NCBI GenBank assembly: GCA_031310005.1
Contig: CM062379.1
Span: forward strand, 7,719,608 to 7,783,607
Length of the DNA: 64,000 bases
Direction of reading: 5' to 3'
Origin: Dactylellina haptotyla
Taxonomy: Eukaryota > Ascomycota > Orbiliomycetes > Orbiliales > Orbiliaceae
The stretch's first letter is position 1. Each line of letters begins with the position of its first letter. Positions 11,387-23,059 of this stretch are shown here, in pieces. Made by a program: the position numbers and the translations under genes. The notes beneath the pieces are model-generated. The model was not told the origin of the DNA. It did no database searches and saw only the letters and a list, made by a program, of their open reading frames with translations.

Positions 11387-11530
11387 CTAGGTATTCATAG
11401 CCCAAAAGTCTAGAAATGTTTTCGCGCCAGATACTGCAGTTGCTGCAGCGTAAAGTTGCCAGACTTTATCTTTATGGCTGTCGGCATAGTCACAGACACC
11501 TTTGATGATTAGGGTTCTATCGAAGACCAT
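11387..11530 (-). pseudogene. C-terminal fragment of a Pfs-type nucleoside phosphorylase gene
   Basis: On the minus strand a frame from ATG 11530 to a TAG at 11387 reads [20 protein letters not shown] then [19 protein letters not shown]. This is the C-terminal signature of fungal Pfs/nucleoside phosphorylase domains ([14 protein letters not shown], then WQxYAAAxAxxxAKxxL). The rest of the domain is missing: the DNA upstream on this strand belongs to an oppositely oriented fragment of the same family. It is therefore a truncated remnant rather than a gene. Confidence 0.65.
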
Positions 11531-12381
11531 AATGTGGTTATAGCGTGTCCGCATAAGCACGAAGTTTTACAAAATTCCTCAGCGACGACAGCTGAAATTG
11601 TAGTTGCCGGGCTGCTTCTCTCATTCCCCGATATTAAATTTATGCTGTTAATTGGTCTGGGGGGAGGTTTGCCGCTGTCAGTTAGGCTGGGTGATGTGGT
11701 TGTTGGTTGCACTTGAGGTCAAACGCCATCAGTAATTTTCGGCGTTGTGAACGAAGGCAGAGTGTTCACGCGAAGTGGCCAGCGTACCAGTCCTCCGCCG
11801 CTCTTCTCGCAGCATTGGCGAAACTGAACACAGAGGACTTCATCAACGCTTCTAAGGTACCGGGCTTACCCCATCACTTAGAAGAACTCAAAACAAAGCT
11901 TCCGGATGTTGCCTCAAAATATCTAAGACCCGATTCTCTCGAGGATATTCGATTTCATTCAGAGTATCATCACATTCGCTCCTCAGCAGATGGAGTAGAG
12001 GATGCATACGGTGTGCCTTGCAAATACTGCGATGCGAGAGAACTATTTGAGAGAGCGCCCAGGACCATGAAGATTCACTATGGTCTTATCGCATCAGGAA
12101 ACCATTTTTTCGATGACTCTATTTATCGAGAATATATGAAACAGTACTTTGAAAACAAAATTTTATGCATGGATACCGAAGCTACTGGGATGTTGAGTAA
12201 TTTACCTTGCCTTGTGATTCGAGGTATTTGCCATTATGCAGACTCGCATAAAGTTGGCTGTAGGGCATGGGAGGAACCTGCATCTGCTATGGCTGTAGCA
12301 TTTGCAAAAGAGTTACTAACCGGTAGTTTTATTGTCCACGACCCCCGGTGTCGATTTTGTGATTGGTCGGGACCGGGGTGA
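11513..12381 (+). pseudogene. Pfs-type nucleoside phosphorylase gene, truncated and broken
   Basis: The plus strand carries most of a purine/uridine phosphorylase-like (Pfs) domain. It starts at [13 protein letters not shown] (11513), then LLIGLGGGLPLSVRLGDVVVG, HYGLIASGN (about 12080), DTEATGMLSNLPCLVIRG and ICHYADSHK, ending at 12381. Three lesions are visible. The N-terminus is missing, with an in-frame TAG directly before 11513. There is an in-frame TGA at 11714-11716. A frameshift lies near 11795-11805, where the frame changes within the SPPP/ALLAALAKLNTE stretch. In intact fungal proteins this domain is usually joined to NACHT, ankyrin or similar repeats and is associated with nucleotide-signal or incompatibility proteins; nothing of that kind follows here. 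The last 12-15 codons may be chance read-through. Confidence 0.7.
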
Positions 12382-12467
12382 CCCTCCCGCTTTCGGAAAT
12401 GTGTTGTGGTTAAACGCCCTATTGGATCGAAAATCGACATTGGACTTCTGCCGGTTAAGATCCCTTA

Positions 12468-12511
12468 CCAAAAAATTGGGTTAATAGGTTGGGTTAACAG
12501 GTTGGGTTACC
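12468..12511 (+). repeat. GGGTTA-containing tandem repeat at the left edge of the AT block
   Basis: Two units of GGGTTAAYAGGTT followed by a third GGGTTA. GGGTTA is a permutation of TTAGGG, in the same strand orientation as the telomeric tract at the block's right edge. Only three GGGTTA units are present, so telomeric origin is a suggestion. Confidence 0.4.
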
Positions 12512-13829
12512 ACATTCAATTTTTAATTAAATAGCTAATTAGTTGGCTAACTGACCGCCCAACTGATAACCAAGGCAACACATCAACCTAGCCAACCAGG
12601 ACTAAATTGCAACCCTAGCACGATTAACAATTGACAAATTTATCAACACCAAAAATCTAGACCTGGTGATGCTTATTAACATTATTATCATTACTGTTTA
12701 TGCTATTAATATTATTATTAATGTCTAGTATTAAACGAACATGGTAAACACTACTAAATCTGGTAGATCTGGTAAACAACTGATTATACCACTAAGCATG
12801 ATACAGTATTAAATTAACGAATACATTTATTAATAATCAATTATTACATTTAGTAGTGGCGGATATTTTGGGGTTGATTCCCTCGTACCTATTATTAATA
12901 ATATATAAACAATCTTTTAACCACTTTTACTAAATTATATATTCTTTCTTCTATAATTTACACCTACCTATTTTCTAATTTTTTAATTACAATTCCATCA
13001 TTATAATGGGATAATTAATAATTGTAATATTATTAAAATTTTATATATATAAGAATAGATTATAACCTATATATAAATATTAAAATTATGGTTATAATAT
13101 TAAAATTAATATTATTATATTTACTTTTAATTTTTTTAATTATTTTATTTATTTTATTTATTAATTTCATTAATTATATTTATTAAGCAATCCCCAATTA
13201 AATATTATAAAGTTGCATTTAGTGTTGAGTATTAAATAATTATATTTAAGGTTATTACTACCTTAATTAAAAAAATTAAGATGGTTATTATACCCATCAC
13301 CTAATTCCACACCTAAATAATTAAAGAGCTTTTAGCTGGTGATTTTTATTAAAAAAATAAAGTAAAGATTTTCTTTTACTCAGATTTCAATATTGCTAAA
13401 CTTAGATGTTATTAGTAGGATATATCCATTAAAAAAAATAAATAATCCAGATTTTAAGTAAACAATCAAAAATATGTTCTAATTATAAACTACTATTTGA
13501 TTATAATTTTAACCTAATTTAATATAAATATAATTTGTTGATCCTGATATTTTCCTTCAATCATATAGCTTAATCAATTTAAGCAACTAAAATTAGAACC
13601 CTCACCCCCTACACTATCTATACTTTAAACAAAGGTTTATTCAATTTATATAAAGACTTTTTTAAAAAAAACAAAATTATTTACATTAATTATTTATATA
13701 ATTGCAAATAATATTTGGGTACTATTATGTATACTCTTACTTATTTTAGATTAAGTATCTCTCGCCTAGATAATAAGGTTAAACGTAGTGTTTGAACAGT
13801 GCCTAAACCAAAAACTAAGGCTATGGCTA

Positions 13830-14185
13830 CCACTATTATTACTACCAAACCTATTATTATTATTATTAGTAGTAGTGATAATAACAATAACTTTAAGTCC
13901 ACCAAATCCAAATTTACTATTACTATTAGTAATAGTAGTAATAATAGTAGTAGTCCTAGTAATAGCTCCAAATCCAAGTTTAGATCCGAATCTGATTTAG
14001 GAAACTCTACTAATAAATTAATCAATAATAACAACAATATTAATGAAAAAGAAAAACCGACTAAAGTGGAAGGACCCAACAGCTCCCAATTATTAGTTAC
14101 TCTAAGTAGTAATGTTAATATTATAAATACTAGTACTAATGCTGATATTAAAAAAAAAGAAGAAAAAGAAAAAAAAAAAAAAAAA
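13830..14185 (+). repeat. Trinucleotide/low-complexity tract (ATT/AGT-rich)
   Basis: Runs of ATT, AGT and AAT triplets, followed by a poly-A tract near 14,150-14,185. They open long spurious frames on both strands. Confidence 0.6.
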
Positions 14186-17100
14186 ACCATCCACTTTATA
14201 TAATTATAAGTAAGAAATTTTTAAACAATTAAAATAATATTTTAATTAAAATTGGAGTGAGAAATTAAAAAACAATTACTCCAACTACTACAAAAATAAA
14301 GAAGATTTAAAACTAAACAATAAAAAGTAATTTTTTTTATATTTTTTTTTAAAAATTTTAAAAATTTTAATTTTTAATATTTGATTTAAAAAAATTTTTA
14401 AAATATTTTTTCAATAGTTAGGTTAAAATTTTTTAAAATTTAAATATATTAAATTTATAATATTTTTTTTAATTTAAAATAAAAAAAAAAAATAAAATTA
14501 ATATCTATATTTTTAAAAAATAATAATAAATTTAGGTTAAAAGTAATATTAAAAATGAACGTAAAGATTTCAATTTTTCTAATTTTTAATTTTTAATTTT
14601 TAATTTTTTTTAATGAACATTAGTTTCCGAACACAAACAAAATGATGGTGATAAATAATATAAGTAATTTAAAATTTATCGAAGGAAAGCTTCAGTTATA
14701 GATGTAGAAATCTCAACCAAACAATAAACATAATAAAATGTAAACCAAAGGATCCATAAAAAAAAAGAAAGGAAAAAAAAAAGAAAAAAAAAAAAAATAG
14801 TAAAAATATAATAATATAATTGAAGTTAATATAAGAAAAAAATGGTAAATATAAATTAAAAAAATGAAAATAAAAAAATATAATAATATAAATATGGGAT
14901 TATAATAAAGATTATAATAAAAATTAGCAATAAAAAAAAAAAACAATAAACAATTGTATTATAAAACAAAAAAACAACAAGGATGGTGGAAAGATAAAAA
15001 ATAGATTAAGAACTTAATATAATAAACTTTTCCAAAACAATTAAACCTTTAAACAAATATACAGTGGAAATATATTAAATGAATATTGATGGTAGGAATG
15101 ATATTGATACGAATAAAATAATGAATTACATTAAAGATAAAACAACAATATTTAAATGGAAAATGAAAATCATTAAACAAAAACGAAAAACAAAAGATAG
15201 AAAATCTTACAGTAAACTTAATTTTAATTGAATAATATTAACTAAGAATAAAAAAAATTAATAATTAAAAATTAATTTAAAAGAATTGATATAATACAAT
15301 GATAGGAAGGATTACACATACAATAAAAGAACGAATAAATAAAATATAATAATAATAAAGACAATATAATAATAAAGAGTAGAGTATAATGATACAATGA
15401 TAATAAATAGAATATGGTGATAAAACAAATTAAATTATTACTAATAATATAATATAATCGTGAGCGAATATTTTAAAAAAAGTTTTAATTAAAAAACAAA
15501 AATAATATAATAAAAAAAAGAATAATAATAACAATAATATAATAATGAAGAAAAGAATGATAACGATAATATGATGATAAATAATGGAATATAATGGTAA
15601 AGCAAATCAAATAACAGTTACTGACAATATAATACAGCTATTGAAAAGAAACTAACAAAAGGATGATGGTTAAACAATTAAAAAACCAACAAATATAATA
15701 TAATAATTTTATACTGAGGTAGAAGTTATCTTAGAAGATGTTTTAATAAAAAGACAATTGTTAAATAATTATAAAATAATAAATATAATACAACGATGAT
15801 AATGATTGATGATTAAATTATTATCGATGATATAATATGGAGGTAAAAATTATCTTAAAAAATGTATTAATTTTGAAAAATGATTACAAATATCAAAAAT
15901 AACGATAATATGATGAAAAAAAAAATAGATTGGAAAAAAACAACAAAAATATTTAATTCGATTAAAAAAATTAAACAACCACTGATGATATAGTATAATC
16001 TTAAAAAAAATTCTAATTGGAAGACAAATTTCAATAAAAACCATAAAATATAATGTGAGATGGAATGATAATTAAATAAAATATATTAGTGTTGTTTATA
16101 ATTTGAATGGAATAAAAATGGTATAAAAATTATAAAATATTAAAAAGTACAAAAGTGGATCTACAATTATTGTAATGGGATCAATTTTATAAATAATTAC
16201 TTTTTATAATTAAAATAAATATTAATATAAGAATAAAGTAAATTGAATTATGCTTATAACACTCTAAATAATAAATTAATATAAATGGGGGTTTTAATAA
16301 AATATATAATATTAATAAATTATAAAAAAATGATATTGTGGGGGGTATTAATTATCACCATAAAATATTTATAATATTGTTATAAAATTGATATTATTAT
16401 TGGTTATTTTTTTTAATCAAAAGTAAGAAAGAAAAAAATAAAAAAAAAGGGGATAGGATATGTATGGGTTATAAATTTCTAATTTAAAAATAAAAAATAA
16501 AATTTAATATATTTGTTTGTAATATATGATCTAATGTTGAATAAATTGATAAATAATATTATTGTAAATGTTATAAATTGAATATAAAATTATTGATAAT
16601 AATATTATGGTATATTGTTTTTTGGAATATCCACTATTTTTTTCAATTATTTTATTTTTTTTTAAATTTAAAAATTAAATTAATATTATTGTTTGAATTA
16701 ATTACAATAAATTGTCTACTTATGTTTAATGATAAATTGTGCTAGATTGTATGTATAACCTGCAGTTATATTGTCATATTGAATAATTTAACTGATTATT
16801 TTAAACTGATAAAAGTTTATAATAAAATATTGGCTAATATTAGGCTATCATAATTAAAAAAGTGGAAAAAGAAAGAGACTAATGAATTTAAAAAAATGGT
16901 AAAACAACCCAATGGTTGATTCAAAATATTGATATTAAAAACCATAGAATACTTTCCATACAAAACCTGTGCTGTTAGATTCTTAAACGATTATATGGTG
17001 AAAAAGTACAATAATACAAAGTATAAAATAAAATAGAAATTTGGGTGATTTAATAAAATAATTGAAACTATAGCGTTAATCAAAAAAGTTTAAATGTAAT

Positions 17101-18290
17101 TAATATTCAATACAAATAGCCCCAATTATTACTATTTTTTAATTAGTAGGACACCAAATTTAAAAACAAAAAAAAAAAGAAGCCAATTGATTTCAGGTGG
17201 ATTGATTGAGGAAGCGATTTTATATAATAATATAATCTTTTTATTCACCAAATCAGTTTAGTAAAAGAAGAGGGACTAAACTAATATAATGGTGAAAAAT
17301 GTTAGAAAGGAGAGGATATCGTAGATGAACTTAACAAAATAAGCTAATTATTTGAAAAGTTTATAATTGGATGGATTAACCAAAACAAATGTCTTACCAG
17401 GATGTTAGTTGACTAAGATTGACTTGCTATTAGTCTGCATAGCTATACATATTATATTAGAGTAAGTAATTAAACATTTAGATACTTTTAATAGGGATTT
17501 AAAATAATAATAAAAGAGTTCTAAGCTTGAAAAATATATATCTAGATTGATATAGAAGATAAAATCCAATTTGGATTTTGTGTACTATATTAGCTACTAG
17601 TAGAGGTTAACCATATACTATTTATAATTATATTATATAATACCAATAAAATGGTTTAGCAAATATAAAATCATTTTTAATAAAAAAATTGAAAAACGTC
17701 TGGGCGATATTAATGAGTTAATTACAAATAAGCCTTTAAAAAAAAACGGAATAGAAAATAAAAAATCAAATAAGGAATTTATTGATTAAATTTTTAAATT
17801 TAATATTACCATTTTGAAATAAAAGTTTACTAATAGTGGTTGGTACAATTCCACAATTCATTTCACCACAATTTTAAATATTGATAAAAGTAGCCTATAA
17901 TTTAAGAAGCCCAAGGATTATATAATTATATTGGTGGGTTTGATATACTACTTGCGGTTAATATTTTTGCGAGACACTATTGATAATCTAAAATCAAACC
18001 TATTACCAACAATAGAGAAAAACGAATAAGTTATTCTAACAATTAAATATTATTAAAGGTACAGATGGAAGTAGTTGATAAATGGGAGTTATATGTTGAT
18101 AAACTTGATACTAAATAACCTAGCCTATGGTTTAAAGAAAGTGATGTTTATATTTAATTAGGTGAACCTATTGTAGGTAGATTTAAAAATAAAGATTGAA
18201 TTTAAATTTAAAGAACAATTAATAACAATTAATGATTTAAAAAAAATAATGTACATATTAATAAAAAAAATAAATAAAATCCTATAGTAG

Positions 18291-21200
18291 GATCTACTAT
18301 TTACTGAGTTGAAAGATTAAAAACCTACTATAGAGTTGGATTGTACTAATAATAATGTAACCCTTAAAATTAAGAATACTAGTAGCATCTTTTTTAACCT
18401 TAACAATCTTGCCGAGTTGGTAAAGGGCATACAGTTTATATAAAACCAATTGTTTATGAATAAAAATGCTAAATTGTATATGCTAAGTGATTTTAAATGG
18501 TTGATTTTTAAGGATTTAGATTTTAAGTGGTATAGTAGATCAGTCAATAATTTCCTGGACAAACTATTCATATTAGTCTATATTACAGGGGGTTTACTAG
18601 TTAAAAGCACCAAAATTAGCTATATTTACTACTAAAATGGGCTTTCAGTAAATAGGAATATCTTTATTATTAGTGGTAAAATTATATTTATTTTATAATA
18701 TTATAAAAAAATGATATTAATTAATTAAATAAAGATGGTATTTAAAATACTATCAAAAGAGGTAGGGAAACTGATAACAATATATTTATAATATATTAAA
18801 CCATTTACCAATACCTTGAATAGGATATATTGTAAAAATAAATTAAAGTTAAATTACCTCTAAAAAAATAATAAGGGCAAGTACTAATTTAATTATTGTA
18901 TATATAAAGTGCTCGAGAAAGTAATTAAAAAAAACTTGGGTATTAAATTAGGTATACAATTATATTAGTACATTGTAATAATGTTTAACAAGGACATCAT
19001 ACACTACAATAAGTTTACAAATGAATAATTTAAAAATTTTAATAACAAGGATCTTATACTGGATGAGGAAGATAAAATCAAAGGTAAGAACACAGATTAA
19101 ATGATAGCAACACTGCAAACCAATTATAGTACACACAGTCAAACGAACTATTATGGTATAACAACAAATCTAGTATTTAAGCTAACATTTAATTTACTAA
19201 AACTATTCAGCAAAATAAATAAAAAATGGCATTAATTCTTAAAATTCAAATTAAAAGAGGAGCAAAATGTTAAAAAATATGAGTAATAAAAATCCTTAAT
19301 CAATATTAATTATACAATAATAAAAGGTAAAATTACCCCAAAACTAGAGTAATTATATATTTTTAATAATTAAAAGAAAAGTGCTACCTAAAAAAAAATG
19401 TTAATATAAAAATAATTAAAAATAAAAATTGTATAAATTAATATTATAAAAAGATAATAATTAACGATAAAATTTAAAATAGTAAAATTTAAAATGACAA
19501 TCAACATCTACAGCGTGATTACCATTATAAAGTATTGAATAAGTGCTAATTTTAATAATGAACCGGATTGGAAAACAATAGCACACAATACCCTTAGGAA
19601 AAAATTCAGTTACTAAACCTTTAAATCAATAGAATAGTTTTGAGGTATAGTAGTAATCCTAGAACAATAGCCATTAACAATTACAATCCTACCTATGGGT
19701 GGGGGTAAAAGCTTGCTCTAAATATTATTGGTGGTACAGAATTGGGAGGGTACGATGGTTATAATAATACTGTATATCAGCCTGGTTAGGGATCTTATCA
19801 GATAGTATAAAGAAATTGGATTAAAAATGGTTCTTTGGCAATTTAGCGAGTAGTTAATAACCAAATGGGTAATAATTGTGGTAATAAAAAGTGCAGTAGA
19901 CTCGATATAAAAGGAAATGAACCAATTCTAGACATTCCTCTACTACTTCTTAATATTAAAAATTAACAACTTGCTTAATTGTATAATTATTGATGAGTAC
20001 CACATGGCGGTGACTAAATAAATGTTTTGAAAAGCAATATACAACCTGCACCACGTTGTGGTACTAAAAATACTTACACTATTCACAATAACAATATTGC
20101 TTTTATATATAAAACAGGCGTTTAAATAAATGCTAAAGCTAACTAAGAGGTTGGTTCAATATATTAAAGTTAAAAACATTTGTATAAATGTAAGTGTAAA
20201 TGTAACAAACTACAGAAATAAACAGACTATCACAATGGCGTGTAAGTTGGCCAAAGAACGTGCAATGAAGCTTCGGCCAGGACAAAAAATCATAATATAC
20301 ACGCAGATGAAAAGGGAAACCATTGTATTAGTTGGACCAAAAATATTGAATTGTAAAAACTACCATGGTAAAATAACAGACGCAAAAAGGAACTCAGTGT
20401 TAGAAAAATAAAAACGAGCAAAACAAGTCTTCTTAACAGCAACAACAATTTTCAATTACGGTGTAGACCACCCAGGCATAATAAAAACAATATACATTGG
20501 GATACCATACAACCTAATTAATTACATGCAGGAGAGTGGTAGGGTGGGACAGCATAAAATAATAGTGTGGTTGATTGTAATAACAAAAGAGTGAAAGTTA
20601 AAACCAGCTGAAAACTTAAAAAAGATGGCGGACGCGAAATTCTCAATGTACAACAGGTAATACCTGGGTAGAATAATGTAAACGAAAAACTACCAAATAA
20701 CGTTTATTTCAAAATTTTTGGATGGGTGCAATGGGATAGACTGCACGGAGTTAAAGGTTAACTTATACAATAACTACTCAATCGCGGAGGCAAGATGGTA
20801 GGGGGATTACACCAAAAAAAAATGGCGGCCAACAGAAATTTGCGAGAGCAGTACTTACGATATTAATACCAATGCCCCAATTACATAGGGATAGAGAATA
20901 ACGCCACCATTGGGGTCGGATTAGATAAGATTCATACTTAACTGGTTGATTAAAAATTGCATGGTATGTAGGCTGAGAAACAAGGAGGGGGATAGCTAAC
21001 AACAATATAAGATGATGTATTGTAACAAATTATAAAAATAGAATTTTAACACAATTGTAAAACTAAACTGATAGATTAAGTGGCCAAGCAACTAGGGCTA
21101 CTGTTAAACATGTGGGTTATTGGCAGATATCTGCAATAAGACAAATTTAAAGAAGGGGGAAAAAAGGGATTGCGATTTTAAATAAATACTATTGGCGATA

Positions 21201-21395
21201 GTTTTCTACAATTAAATACTGAACACTAGGTTTAAAGTGCAATTATGAGAGTACATAGAGATTGTTTGGTGGAAAAAATTCGATTACCCAAGTTAACTAG
21301 CGAAGAAGATAAGCAAACGGTTATACAGGTTACAAATAATGAATGTATTTAGCATAATAAATATATTCAGCCAAAAATTTGTAATGGTGTAATAA
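18291..21395 (+). pseudogene. Telomere-linked RecQ helicase remnant, RIP-mutated
   Basis: One plus-strand frame (codon starts divisible by 3) can be followed for about 3.1 kb through more than 20 stop codons. Its N-terminal part has the extension typical of fungal telomere-linked RecQ proteins (FILVYITGGLLVKSTKISYI; ILSKEVGKLITIYL; KKWH*FLKF). Next come Walker A LPMGGGKSLL (19,698-19,712), the DEYH box in IIIDEYHMAV (19,992-20,003), and PGQKIIIYTQ with YHGKITDAKRNSVLEK. The C-terminal part of the helicase core has VFLTATTIFNYGVDHPG and motif VI, QESGRVGQ (20,529-20,552). The stop after SVLEK (20,409) sits where a conserved Trp is expected, as TGG to TAG would give. A cysteine-containing tail (NCMVCRL; GYCQTCGL with a stop for Q) follows. 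The absence of frameshifts over this length argues for point mutation by RIP. More remains probably lie upstream to about 17,300. The intact protein would be a 3'-5' DNA helicase. Confidence 0.85.
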
Positions 21396-22615
21396 CGAAA
21401 AGAGGGAAGGAGGGGGGGAAAAAACGTTATCATTTTTTATATTGTTAATATTTTTGGTAAAAATTCTATTGCATATTTATTTTGAACGTTTTAATATTTT
21501 ATTTGGGATAAAAATTTTATTATATTTTTTTTATGATCAAGGCGTTTTCAATGGAGGTTAATATACAGTGGAATTTATTTTTTCAGACAAAAAGGTTAAA
21601 AAAATAATGGAAAAATATGATGGGAGTAGGAAATGAGAGTTAGAAATTTTTATTTTATTTTTTAAAAATTTACAATAATATTTTTTTTTTTTCTTTTTTA
21701 ATTGTTACGAACATAAGGACAAAGTCGTATTACAATAAAAAAAGCGAAAATTCAATTGAAAGAATAATGATAAAAAACAAATCCGACCGCGCACATAATA
21801 TGATGGAGAGTAAAAGCGATTAAAAAAACAATTTGATTGAGAGAAGAATTGTAAGAGATAAATTACAAACAAAAAATAAAAGAATAGGAATAAAAAAGAA
21901 AATAAAATAAAAATATAAAATATAAGATATAATTGTAAATAAAAAAATAAAAATAAGAACATCCTAAGATGTAAAAAAAATACATTACAACCGAAAAAAA
22001 TGGAAGATAGAAAATGATTATAAAAAGTATACAATAAAAAAAAAAATAAAAAACCCGACAAAAGCAAAGGGGAAAGCTGTTCAAAAAAAAAAAGAAAAAA
22101 AAATTAAGATAAAAATTATAAAATAGAAATATTAAACACAAAAACGAAATAATAGAATTGAATAATTAATGCAATAGGAAAGAGTTAAGATTAAATATAA
22201 AACATGGTAGTGAATAAAAACAAAAAACAAAATGAAAAAATAAAGGAATGGACAAAGGTTACAGTAAAAAAATAAAATTTTTTTTTACATTTAAAAAAAA
22301 AAATCTTTTTTTTTTTTCCAAAAAAAAATATAAAATCAATTGGAAAAAAAATAAAAACGAAGGGATAATATTTAAACAAAAACGAAAAATATATTAAAAT
22401 AATAATGAAAATAAAAAAGTAATATAAAAAATAAAAATAACACCATAATATCGTTACGTTTTTAAAGTAAATAAAAAAAAAAAAAAAAAAAAAAATAAAT
22501 TTGATTGTACAAAATTGACAACAAACAAAACAAACAAAAACGATATTTATGTAGACTTGTTATGGTAAAAAAAAAAGATAACACAAACCAAAATAAAAAC
22601 ACGATCGAACCATCG

Positions 22616-22621
22616 ATTTCG

Positions 22622-22656
<35 letters not shown>

Positions 22657-22727
22657 AAAAAAAAAGGAAAAAAAAAAAAAGGAAAAAAAAAAAAAGGAAA
22701 AGGAAAAGGAAAAAAAAAAAAAAAAAA
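22616..22727 (+). repeat. Poly-purine (A/GGA) tract
   Basis: About 110 bases of almost only A with interspersed GG pairs. It is one of several homopolymer-like runs at the right end of the AT block (others near 22,470-22,495 and 22,795-22,810). Confidence 0.8.
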
Positions 22728-22903
22728 GCGAAGCGAGACTACTTGGCATAGATTTTTTAAAAATAGCGAATATAGCGGAATTTAAAATTAAATATTAAAA
22801 AAAAAAAAAAGTTAGCGTAGTAGGACGTTAGAGGGGTAGTTTAAAAGAAAAAAGAATAAGGTGAGCGCAGCGTAACGTTGGGTGATAGATGTGAAAAAGA
22901 GAA

Positions 22904-23034
22904 GGTTAGGGTTAGGTAGGTTAGAAAAGAAAAAGTGCGAGCGAAGCGAGCATGTGGGATAGTTGGTTGGTAGATGTTAGGTTAGGTTAGGGTTAGGGTT
23001 AGGGTTAGGTTAGGGTTGGGTTAGGGTTGAGGTT
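22904..23034 (+). repeat. Interstitial telomeric repeats (TTAGGG)n, degenerate
   Basis: Two runs: 22,904-22,923 and 22,976-23,034. The second holds several exact TTAGGG units mixed with TTAGG, TTGGG and TTGAGG. The G-rich strand reads 5' to 3' to the right, the orientation of a right-hand chromosome end, yet 41 kb of gene-bearing sequence follow. Between the runs lies GCGAGCGAAGCGAG. Confidence 0.85.
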
Positions 23035-23059
23035 AGCAGTCAAGTTAGGACAGGAGGTT

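Larger units (their letters stand above)
12390..22860. other. AT-rich, RIP-like block
   Basis: About 10.5 kb of almost pure A+T sequence with abrupt edges against flanks of ordinary composition. Stop codons are dense in all frames. Where coding ancestry can still be read (18,291-21,395) the damage is nearly all point substitution to A/T without frame loss, which is what RIP produces. The left part (12,390-17,300) is low-complexity ATT/AAT and poly-A/T sequence in which I recognise no family. Between about 17,300 and 18,290 there are probable further remains of the helicase gene in another frame, too degraded to assign. 21,400-22,860 is A-rich with long homopolymers. Confidence 0.8.

Noticed and set aside
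13741-14203. Overlapping long frames on both strands
   Set aside because: Produced by ATT/AAT triplet repeats; the proteins are runs of Leu/Ile or Ser/Asn.
20130-20411. 93-aa open frame as an independent small gene
   Set aside because: It is the only long stop-free piece of the RIP-mutated helicase frame; it lies in frame with the helicase motifs on both sides.
22462-22798. Lys- or Phe-rich frames
   Set aside because: Translations of poly-A/GGA tracts, not genes.
22904-23034. CRISPR-like or satellite array
   Set aside because: Units are 5-7 bp G-rich telomeric hexamers, not spaced repeats.
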